DNA of 5,223 nt from Candidatus Apopatosoma intestinale (GTDB lineage Bacteria > Bacillota > Clostridia > Oscillospirales > CAG-272), in the NCBI GenBank assembly GCA_003524145.1, contig DODZ01000010.1, positions 3,875 through 9,097 on the forward strand. Reading direction: 5' to 3'. Below, one piece after another: positions 1 to 5,223 of the stretch. The notes under the pieces were generated by a model. The model was not told where the DNA came from and ran no database searches. It saw only the letters and a program-made list of their open reading frames with translations. The position numbers and the translations under genes were made by a program. Each line of letters begins with the position of its first letter. Position 1 is the first letter of the stretch.

Positions 1-149
1 TCGAAACGCTCAAGCGCCGACTCGGATTTGCTGCTGTGCCATGTCAGGCTATGGCGAACCTCGCGGTTTAAGCTTTGGGTGCGCGTCTGTGTGCGAACAT
101 AGCGAGATAGGGTTTATTTTGATAGTCCCGTCATCTCACTCACATTATT

Positions 150-179
150 CACGCCCGCCTTGCACTTATAGCGGGCGTG
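150..179. other. GC-rich inverted repeat (hairpin), 9-bp stem
   Basis: CACGCCCGC at 150-158 is the exact reverse complement of GCGGGCGTG at 171-179, leaving a 12-nt loop. The stem is nearly all G and C and should be stable as RNA or extruded DNA. Neither side carries an adjacent T-run, so it does not look like a simple intrinsic terminator. It could be part of a dispersed palindromic repeat or a structured transcript. Confidence 0.6.
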
Positions 180-213
180 CGGGCAACGCGTGCACGAATC
201 TGCTCGGCTTCCT

Positions 214-232
214 CGTGCGATATGTTCGCACG
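214..232. other. Short hairpin, 7-bp stem and 5-nt loop
   Basis: CGTGCGA at 214-220 pairs with TCGCACG at 226-232 around the loop TATGT. Part of the right arm (221-231, TATGTTCGCAC) is also the exact reverse complement of 91-101, so this segment could form either a local or a long-range pairing. Function unknown. Confidence 0.45.
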
Positions 233-351
233 CGTGGTATAGCTGAAACCGTGGAGAGCGCAAAACCGCCGATTTTTGATTTATCCCTTGCCGTACATAC
301 TTGCCACGCACTATTTCTTGCGACTAACTCGTGCACGCCGCGGTGGTTCGG

Positions 352-376
352 AAGGAGGACGGCGTGAGTCCTCCTT
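352..376 (+). other. Hairpin pairing a perfect Shine-Dalgarno with its complement
   Basis: AAGGAGGAC (352-360) pairs perfectly with GTCCTCCTT (368-376), giving a 9-bp stem with a 7-nt loop. The left arm contains the ideal Shine-Dalgarno AAGGAGG and the right arm its complement. A GTG in the loop region (364-366), 5 nt after the Shine-Dalgarno, opens a frame of five codons ending at TGA 379-381. A T4 run begins 7 nt after the stem, so a weak terminator for an unseen upstream gene is another reading. The hairpin is certain as sequence; its role is not. Confidence 0.55.
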
Positions 377-380
377 GCTG

Positions 381-398
381 ACTTTTGGTACTTTTGGT
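381..398 (+). repeat. Tandem 9-bp direct repeat, two copies
   Basis: ACTTTTGGT occurs twice head to tail at 381-389 and 390-398. The second copy forms most of the left arm of the hairpin at 388-411, so this looks like part of a composite repeat rather than an independent site. Confidence 0.7.
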
Positions 399-426
399 CA
401 TACAAAAGTACGATAGAGGAAAAGTT
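388..426 (-). repeat. Hairpin element A, inverted copy of element C
   Basis: GTACTTTTG (388-396) pairs with CAAAAGTAC (403-411) around a 6-nt loop GTCATA, giving a 9-bp stem. It is followed by GATAGAGGAAAAGTT (412-426). Positions 391-426 match the reverse complement of 5188-5223 at 31 of 36 positions. The mismatches are the closing pair of the loop (G-C here, C-G there), two loop bases and one base in the flank. The element lies about 100 bp before gyrB with its partner just past gyrA. It resembles a dispersed palindromic intergenic repeat; a promoter or regulatory role is possible but not shown. Confidence 0.7.
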
Positions 427-446
427 ATTTTTCAACAAAAACATAT

Positions 447-479
447 TAAAAAAACTTCCCCGTTTTCATTACCGAAAAC
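447..479 (+). repeat. Degenerate hairpin element B
   Basis: GTTTTC (462-467) pairs with GAAAAC (474-479) around ATTACC, a 6-bp stem with a 6-nt loop. The stretch 447-461 matches 5182-5196 at 12 of 15 positions, and the hairpin matches 5206-5223 at 13 of 18. The 9 bp between them in element C are missing here. The outer pair again differs by a compensatory swap (G-C here, C-G in C). The region is AT-rich, so chance resemblance is possible. It lies 50 bp before the gyrB start, where a promoter or operator would be expected. Confidence 0.35.
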
Positions 480-480
480 A

Positions 481-498
481 ACATAAACAACATAAACA
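481..498 (+). repeat. Tandem 9-bp direct repeat in the gyrB leader
   Basis: ACATAAACA occurs twice head to tail (481-489, 490-498), with a partial copy before it (6 of 9 positions at 472-480). Together with flanking A-runs at about 475, 485, 494 and 502, it gives A-tracts spaced 8-10 bp apart. Such phasing can bend DNA; whether it matters for gyrB expression is inference. Confidence 0.65.
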
Positions 499-512
499 AC
501 GAAATTTAACCG

Positions 513-518
513 AAAGGA
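513..518 (+). promoter_or_regulatory. Ribosome binding site of gyrB
   Basis: AAAGGA ends 10 nt before the ATG at 529. It is the only Shine-Dalgarno-like sequence near the start and supports that ATG, which also gives the usual GyrB N-terminus. Confidence 0.75.
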
Positions 519-528
519 TTCAATAAAA

Positions 529-2460
529 ATGACCGAAGACAAGATACTGAAAGAAGTCTCAGCCTATAACGACAGTCAGATTCAGGTTTTAGAGGGACTT
601 GAGGCTGTGCGCGTGCGTCCCGGTATGTATATCGGAACGACATCGGCAAGAGGTCTCCACCATCTGATAAACGAGATAGTGGACAACTCCATTGACGAGG
701 CAATGGCGGGCTTCTGCGACAAAATCGAGGTGACACTCCACAGCGACGGCTCATGCTCCGTGCGCGATGACGGACGCGGTATTCCCGCCGGCATCAACGC
801 AAAGGTCGGCAAGCCGACACTTGAGGTTGTTTTCACCGTGCTCCATGCGGGCGGTAAATTCGGCGGCGGCGGATATAAGATATCCGGCGGTCTGCACGGC
901 GTGGGCGCCAGCGTTGTAAACGCACTCTCCGAATGGATGGAGGTGGAAAACTGCCACGACGGGAAAATGTATACCGAGCGCTTTGAAAAAGGCCATGTGG
1001 TGCGCGAATTCCGCGAGGTCGGCTCAAGTGAAGGCAAGCACGGACTTTATGTGCGCTTCAAGCCGGACGCGACGATATTTGAGGAAACAGATTTCAGCTT
1101 TGATACCGTTTATGCCCGCATGCGCGAGCAGGCTTTTCTCAATGCAGGCGTCAAAATCATAATCAACGATGAGAGAGGCGAGGAGCCGAAAACCGCCACG
1201 CTTCATTACGAGGGCGGCATACGCAGCTTTGTGGAATATCTCAACTCCGTGAAGCACTGCAATATGATACACCCCGATGTTATATACATCCGCGGCGAAA
1301 AGGGCGACCTCACCGCCGAAATCGCGCTCCAGTACAACGATACCTATGCCGATACGATAGTTACCTTTGCCAACAATATGGCAACCATCGAGGGCGGCAC
1401 GCATGAGGTGGGCTTCAAAACCGCGCTGACAAAGGTTCTCAATAACTATGCGCGAAAGATAAAGGTTATGAAGCCCGATGACAAAGATCTTACGGGCGAT
1501 GATGTGCGCGAAGGTCTTTGCGCCGTCATTTCCGTAAAGCTGCCGGACGCGCAGTTTGAAAGCCAGACAAAGGCAAAGCTCGGAAACAGCGAGATAAGAA
1601 GCTTTGTTTATGCGCTCGTCTCCGAGAAGCTCGACGAATATTTAGAGGAAAATCCCGCCGTCGGCAAGGCGATAATAGAAAAAGCAATAGCCGCCTCCAA
1701 TGCGAGAGAAGCGGCAAGAAAGGCAAGAGAGGCAACGCGCAGAAAAGGCGCACTCGAGGGCTTCTCTCTCCCGGGCAAGCTCGCCGACTGCCATGAAAAA
1801 AGCACGGAGCTGACAGAGCTTTTCCTTGTAGAGGGAGACTCCGCAGGCGGCAGTGCCAAGGACGGGCGCGACAGCCGCTATCAGGCGATACTGCCTCTGC
1901 GCGGCAAGGTGCTCAATGTGGAAAAGAGCCGACTTGACAAGGTTTATTCCAATCAGTCGCTCATACCGATTATTCAGGCGCTGGGCTGCGGCATAGGCGA
2001 TGAATTTGATATGGCAAAGCTCCGCTACGGCAAAATCATCATAATGGCGGATGCCGATGTCGACGGCTCGCATATACGTATACTTCTGCTCACCTTCTTC
2101 TTCCGCCATATGAAGAAGCTCATAGAAGAGGGTCATGTCTACGCGGCACAGCCGCCGCTCTATAAGGTGATAAAAGGCAAGCAGGAGCGCTATGCCTTCT
2201 CCGACGATGAGCGCGACAGAATAATCGCCGAGATGGGCGGCAATGTACGCGCCGAGAGATACAAAGGTCTCGGCGAAATGGATAAGGAACAGCTCTGGGA
2301 AACCACTATGGACCCCGAGAGAAGAACGCTTCTGCGCGTGACGATAGAGGACGCTATTGCCTGCGACGAGGTATTTTCCGTTCTGATGGGCGACGATGTC
2401 GTTCCGCGCCGCCGCTTTATCGAAGAGAACGCAAAGCTCGTCGAAAATCTCGACATTTAA
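529..2460 (+). CDS. gyrB: DNA gyrase subunit B
   Basis: This is the ATPase subunit of the type IIA topoisomerase that introduces negative supercoils into DNA; it works as A2B2 with GyrA on the chromosome. The GHKL ATP-binding domain (about 1-225) shows the catalytic Glu49 and Asn53 in EIVDNSIDEA, DDGRGIP at 80-86 and the glycine-rich lid GGLHGVGASVVNALS at 120-134. The transducer domain carries the QTK loop, with Lys348 contacting ATP in homologues. The Toprim domain has EGDSAGG with metal-binding Glu435, PLRGK at 456-460, and DADVDG with Asp508, Asp510 and Asp512. The end, YKGLGEM...LMGD..PRR.FIEENA...NLDI, is the standard GyrB C-terminus. At 643 residues it is full length for the short Gram-positive type. 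The ATG follows AAAGGA by 10 nt. Its neighbour gyrA, with a GyrA box, argues for GyrB rather than ParE. Confidence 0.98.
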   Translation: MTEDKILKEVSAYNDSQIQVLEGLEAVRVRPGMYIGTTSARGLHHLINEIVDNSIDEAMAGFCDKIEVTLHSDGSCSVRDDGRGIPAGINAKVGKPTLEVVFTVLHAGGKFGGGGYKISGGLHGVGASVVNALSEWMEVENCHDGKMYTERFEKGHVVREFREVGSSEGKHGLYVRFKPDATIFEETDFSFDTVYARMREQAFLNAGVKIIINDERGEEPKTATLHYEGGIRSFVEYLNSVKHCNMIHPDVIYIRGEKGDLTAEIALQYNDTYADTIVTFANNMATIEGGTHEVGFKTALTKVLNNYARKIKVMKPDDKDLTGDDVREGLCAVISVKLPDAQFESQTKAKLGNSEIRSFVYALVSEKLDEYLEENPAVGKAIIEKAIAASNAREAARKAREATRRKGALEGFSLPGKLADCHEKSTELTELFLVEGDSAGGSAKDGRDSRYQAILPLRGKVLNVEKSRLDKVYSNQSLIPIIQALGCGIGDEFDMAKLRYGKIIIMADADVDGSHIRILLLTFFFRHMKKLIEEGHVYAAQPPLYKVIKGKQERYAFSDDERDRIIAEMGGNVRAERYKGLGEMDKEQLWETTMDPERRTLLRVTIEDAIACDEVFSVLMGDDVVPRRRFIEENAKLVENLDI

Positions 2461-2463
2461 GCG

Positions 2464-2470
2464 AAAGGAG
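2464..2470 (+). promoter_or_regulatory. Ribosome binding site deciding the GTG start of gyrA
   Basis: AAAGGAG ends 8 nt before GTG at 2479 and lies wholly in the 18-bp gap after the gyrB stop. The next in-frame ATG (2536, residue 20) has no comparable site, so GTG is the better start. Confidence 0.85.
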
Positions 2471-2478
2471 CAGAAAAA

Positions 2479-5055
2479 GTGGATAACAAACAGCAAAATA
2501 TAGAATTTAAGGACCAGAAGATAGTCGATATCAAAATGGAGCGTGAAGTGAAAAAATCCTTCATGGAATATGCGATGTCGGTTATCATATCCCGTGCGCT
2601 CCCAGACGCGAGAGACGGACTCAAGCCCGTACACCGCCGCATACTCTATGCGATGTATGAGGACAAGCTCACATATGAAAATCCCTTCCGCAAATCGGCG
2701 ACCACCGTCGGCAATGTGCTGGGCAGATATCATCCGCACGGCGATACGGCGGTATATGACTCGATGGTGCGTCTGGCGCAGCCCTTCTCGCTTCGCTATC
2801 CGCTCGTAGAGGGCCACGGAAACTTCGGCAATATCGACGGCGACGGCGCTGCCGCCTACCGTTATACCGAGGCGAGAATGGCGAAGCTGGCAAATCTCAT
2901 GCTTGCCGATATCGAAAAGGATGTAGTAGACTTCACGCCCAACTTTGACAACACGAGAAAAGAGCCGGAGGTACTTCCCTCCCGCTTCCCTAATCTGCTT
3001 GTCAACGGCTCCGTCGGTATTGCCGTCGGTATGGCGACAAATATCCCGCCGCATAATCTCGGCGAGGTTATCGACGGCACTGTCTACCTCATGGAGCATC
3101 CCGAGGCGGATGTGCGCGAGCTGATGACATTCATCAAGGGTCCGGACTTCCCTACCTATGCGACCATCCACGGCACGGCGGGCATTTATGAGGCTTACGC
3201 CACGGGCAGAGGCAAGATAACCGTCCGTGCGCGCGCCGAGGTTTTTGAGGAAAAGCGCAGAATAGAAATATATGAAATCCCCTATCAGGTAAATAAATCC
3301 ATGCTTGTGGAAAGCATTGCCAACCTTGTCAAGGACAAGCGCGTGGAGGGTATCACAGCCCTGCGCGACGAATCGGGCAGACACGGCATGAAGATTGTCA
3401 TAGAATACCGCCGCGATGCAAACGGGCAGGTAATACTCAATCAGCTCTATAAATACACCCAGCTTCAGGACACCTGCGCCGTCAATATGCTCGCGCTCGT
3501 GAACGGCGAGCCGAAGGTGCTCGGGCTGAAGGAGCTGCTCTCGGTTTATATAAAGCATCAGGAGGAGGTAGTGCGCCGCAGAACACAGTTTGAGCTGGAA
3601 AAGGCGACAAAGCGCGCACATATCCTCGAGGGACTCAAGATTGCCATAGAAAATATCGACGAGGTTATCGCCATAATCCGCGGCTCCAAGTCCATTCCCG
3701 ATGCCAAGGACCAGCTGACGCTTCGCTTCGGTCTGGACGATGCGCAGACGCAGGCTATCGTGGAAATGCAGCTCGGCAAGCTCTCAAATCTCGAAACAGT
3801 CAAGATTGAGGACGAGCTGGACAGGCTCTGCGCACTCATCGCCGAGCTTCGCTCCATTCTTGCCGACGAGAGCAAGCTTATCGGCATTATCAAGGAAGAA
3901 ATGCTCGATATCAAGGCAAAATTCGGCGATGAACGCCGCACGAGAATAGAAGAAGCAGAAAATGAGATAGTGCTTGAAGATCTTATCGAGCGCCACAGCT
4001 GTGTTATCACGGCAACGCGCGGCGGTTACTTCAAGCGTATGCCTGCCCGCGAATATACGGCACAGCGCCGCGGCGGTAAGGGTATTATCGGCATGAAAAC
4101 AAAGGATGAGGACGATGTTGTCGATGTTATGGTCGTAAACAGCCACTCGTTCCTGCTCATGTTTACAAACAAGGGCAAGGTTTTTGCCAAGAAAGCATAT
4201 ATGATACCCGAGGCGGGCAGAACAGCCAAGGGCACAAATATAGTCAATCTGCTGGAGCTGACCGAGGGCGAATTTGTTACCTCCGTTATCTCGATAGATG
4301 GCTTTGGCGAGAACGAATATTTCGTCATGGTGACAAAATACGGCGTTATCAAGCGTGCCAACGTAATGGATTTTGAATTCATGCGTCGCGGCGGCAAGAT
4401 AGCCATGAATCTCGATGAGGGCGATGAACTGCTCTATGTCCGCAAGACGGCGGGCGAAAGCGATATCATTATCGCCACGAGAGAGGGCAAAGCCGTCCGC
4501 TTCAATGAAAACGAGGCGCGCGTAATGGGCAGAACGGCACGCGGTGTCCGCGGCATACGCCTGCGCGGCGATGATTATGTCGTCGGTGCAGAGGTTATAG
4601 ACGATAGCAAAAAGCTTATCACAATTACACAGAAGGGTTATGGTAAGAAGTCCGATTTCGAGGGCTTCACGGCGCACAGCAGAGGAACGATGGGCGTTAT
4701 CTGCCATAAAATTTCCGAAAAGACCGGTTATCTTGCCGGTATCGCCGCAGTCTGCGAAACGGATGACCTCATGATAATCACCGATGAGGGTGTTATCATC
4801 CGTACTCCCGCCGCCGATATCCCGACCTACGGCAATAATACCGCGGGTGTTATCGTAATGCGTCTCTCCGAGGGCGCGAGCGTAGTGAACTTCACACTCG
4901 TTCATGCTGAGGAGGAAAAGAAAGCGGAGGAAGCGGCTCTCGAAGAGGAAGCGACCGAAGCGGCTGAAATAAGATCGGTGGAAGAAGCCGGGATGGCAGA
5001 GGAAGAAGCCGAGGAAGAAGTGGCAGAACCCGCCTCCGACGAGGATGAGATTTGA
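2479..5055 (+). CDS. gyrA: DNA gyrase subunit A
   Basis: This is the DNA-cleaving and wrapping subunit of gyrase. The N-terminal breakage-reunion domain (about 20-490) contains REVKKSFMEYAMSVI, DGLKPVHRRILYAM and the quinolone-determining region YHPHGDTAVYD. The active-site Arg128-Tyr129 lies in YRYTEARM; Tyr129 forms the covalent 5'-phosphate link to DNA. A coiled-coil and C-gate region covers about 393-482. The C-terminal beta-pinwheel begins near 495 and holds the GyrA box QRRGGKG at 529-535. That motif is needed for wrapping and separates GyrA from ParC. Residues 809-858 are an acidic tail with 23 Asp/Glu and 3 Lys/Arg. The 858 residues are full length. GTG is chosen as start because of AAAGGAG 8 nt upstream. 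It lies 18 bp after gyrB and in the same frame, so it is almost certainly co-transcribed. Ser83 and Asp87 of E. coli correspond to Thr90 and Asp94. Confidence 0.98.
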   Translation: MDNKQQNIEFKDQKIVDIKMEREVKKSFMEYAMSVIISRALPDARDGLKPVHRRILYAMYEDKLTYENPFRKSATTVGNVLGRYHPHGDTAVYDSMVRLAQPFSLRYPLVEGHGNFGNIDGDGAAAYRYTEARMAKLANLMLADIEKDVVDFTPNFDNTRKEPEVLPSRFPNLLVNGSVGIAVGMATNIPPHNLGEVIDGTVYLMEHPEADVRELMTFIKGPDFPTYATIHGTAGIYEAYATGRGKITVRARAEVFEEKRRIEIYEIPYQVNKSMLVESIANLVKDKRVEGITALRDESGRHGMKIVIEYRRDANGQVILNQLYKYTQLQDTCAVNMLALVNGEPKVLGLKELLSVYIKHQEEVVRRRTQFELEKATKRAHILEGLKIAIENIDEVIAIIRGSKSIPDAKDQLTLRFGLDDAQTQAIVEMQLGKLSNLETVKIEDELDRLCALIAELRSILADESKLIGIIKEEMLDIKAKFGDERRTRIEEAENEIVLEDLIERHSCVITATRGGYFKRMPAREYTAQRRGGKGIIGMKTKDEDDVVDVMVVNSHSFLLMFTNKGKVFAKKAYMIPEAGRTAKGTNIVNLLELTEGEFVTSVISIDGFGENEYFVMVTKYGVIKRANVMDFEFMRRGGKIAMNLDEGDELLYVRKTAGESDIIIATREGKAVRFNENEARVMGRTARGVRGIRLRGDDYVVGAEVIDDSKKLITITQKGYGKKSDFEGFTAHSRGTMGVICHKISEKTGYLAGIAAVCETDDLMIITDEGVIIRTPAADIPTYGNNTAGVIVMRLSEGASVVNFTLVHAEEEKKAEEAALEEEATEAAEIRSVEEAGMAEEEAEEEVAEPASDEDEI

Positions 5056-5068
5056 GCGGGATAAAATA

Positions 5069-5115
5069 TACTCCTGTCTCGGCAATGCTGAGACAGGAGT
5101 AAGCGTATATCTTTT
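5069..5115 (+). terminator. Probable intrinsic terminator of gyrBA
   Basis: TACTCCTGTCTC (5069-5080) pairs perfectly with GAGACAGGAGTA (5090-5101). A G-T pair and two G-C pairs can extend the stem into the loop, leaving only AAT unpaired. It begins 14 nt after the gyrA stop. The T-run on the + strand (5112-5115) starts about 11 nt after the stem, so it is not a textbook U-tract. On the - strand the stem is directly followed by TATTTTAT, so it may stop transcripts from both sides. Confidence 0.75.
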
Positions 5116-5151
5116 GGTTTGGCTTTTGGCGGGTTGGAGTTTTTATTGTAA

Positions 5152-5170
5152 GGGCGAACATTGTTCGCCC
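5152..5170. repeat. GC-rich 19-bp palindrome
   Basis: GGGCGAACA (5152-5160) and TGTTCGCCC (5162-5170) are exact reverse complements around a single T. A T5 run and TTGTA lie just before it. From memory it resembles palindromes of the type gtaggggcg...cgccc scattered between genes in Bacillota and other phyla; I could not verify this. It could be a mobile palindromic repeat or a binding site for a dimeric protein. Confidence 0.6.
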
Positions 5171-5181
5171 GCGAAGATACT

Positions 5182-5223
5182 TAAAGAAACTTTTCCTTTA
5201 TCGTACTTTTCAGTGACGAAAAG
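5182..5223 (+). repeat. Hairpin element C, cut by the window end
   Basis: CTTTTC (5206-5211) pairs with GAAAAG (5218-5223) around AGTGAC, and the window ends inside or at the edge of the stem. Positions 5188-5223 are the reverse complement of element A (391-426) with 31 of 36 identities, including the flank AACTTTTCC.TTATCGTAC. If the stem is as long as in A, the next three bases beyond the window should be TAC. Confidence 0.65.

Larger units (their letters stand above)
1..351. other. Gene-free upstream region with inverted repeats
   Basis: I recognise no protein or RNA gene here. One frame on the + strand is open from position 2 to 367, but it is rich in Cys, Ser, Arg and His, uses codons that the gyrase genes avoid (TTA, CTA, several TCA), and its first ATG at 41 has no ribosome binding site. 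The region is moderately GC-rich and holds short inverted repeats: an 11-bp pair (91-101 with 221-231), a hairpin at 150-179, a hairpin at 214-232, and two copies of the 8-bp palindrome CGTGCACG (189-196 and 330-337). The 221-231 arm overlaps the 214-232 hairpin, so the two pairings would compete. It could be a dispersed repeat, a decayed gene or a structured RNA; the sequence alone does not decide. Confidence 0.6.

Noticed and set aside
281..289. DnaA-box-like TTATCCCTT, considered as part of an origin
   Set aside because: It lacks the CACA end of the TTATNCACA consensus, and no cluster of further boxes is present.
330..350. T-box-like string CCGCGGTGGT
   Set aside because: The order and strand do not fit the T-box antiterminator motif, and no specifier loop or downstream synthetase gene is present.
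41..367. 108-codon open frame on the + strand upstream of gyrB
   Set aside because: No ribosome binding site, Cys/Ser/Arg/His-rich composition unlike a folded protein, codons avoided by the gyrase genes, and it runs through several hairpins.
385..414. Possible promoter TTGGTA (385-390) with TACGAT (409-414)
   Set aside because: Each hexamer matches the sigma-70 consensus at about 4 of 6 positions with an 18-bp spacer, but the pair lies inside repeated hairpin element A, so the match may be incidental. No better promoter could be assigned.
1642..3621. 659-codon open frame on the - strand across gyrB and gyrA
   Set aside because: It is the exact antisense register of both genes and is open only because TTA, CTA and TCA codons are avoided. 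It shows no recognisable domain and runs through two highly conserved genes.
529..5055. Topoisomerase IV (parE/parC) instead of gyrase
   Set aside because: GyrA carries a clear GyrA box QRRGGKG at 529-535 and a full pinwheel domain plus acidic tail, and the pair is arranged gyrB-gyrA as in gyrase operons.
3784..5085. 433-codon open frame on the - strand opposite gyrA
   Set aside because: Same cause: antisense register of gyrA. The Phe/Leu-rich start is the mirror of the Glu/Ala-rich acidic tail, and no domain is recognisable.

Overview
The window carries one complete two-gene operon, gyrB then gyrA, encoding both subunits of DNA gyrase, flanked by gene-free DNA rich in hairpins and short repeats. 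The proteins point to Bacillota. GyrB is the short form of 643 residues, without the large C-terminal insertion of the E. coli protein. GyrA reads RYPLV.GHGNFGN...AYRYTEARM around the active site, which from memory looks like Clostridia, perhaps Oscillospirales. Some GyrB wording also resembles Negativicutes, so I do not go below the phylum with confidence. Codon choice is strongly biased: gyrA contains a single TTA/CTA/TCA codon in 858.

Layout. 1-351: no recognisable gene, several GC-rich inverted repeats. 352-426: a strong 9-bp hairpin that pairs a perfect Shine-Dalgarno sequence with its complement, a tandem 9-bp repeat, and a hairpin element (A). 427-528: AT-rich gyrB leader with a degenerate related hairpin (B), a tandem 9-bp repeat and the gyrB ribosome binding site. 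529-2460: gyrB. 2461-2478: 18-bp gap with a strong ribosome binding site. 2479-5055: gyrA, starting at GTG and ending in a 50-residue acidic tail. 5069-5115: terminator hairpin. 5116-5223: a GC-rich palindrome and a hairpin element (C), which is an inverted copy of A.

The two genes are in the same direction and separated by 18 bp, so they are very probably co-transcribed and made in matched amounts for the A2B2 enzyme. GyrB supplies ATP binding and the Toprim metal site. GyrA supplies the cleaving tyrosine and the DNA-wrapping pinwheel domain. The genes usually seen just upstream of gyrB (dnaN, recF) are absent from the 528 bp available.

The genes themselves are ordinary. The most interesting signal is outside them. 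Elements A (391-426) and C (5188-5223) are inverted copies, 31 of 36 positions identical. They differ at a base pair inside the hairpin by a compensatory G-C to C-G swap, so the fold rather than the exact sequence appears to be kept. I see no evidence of a new multi-gene system in this window.
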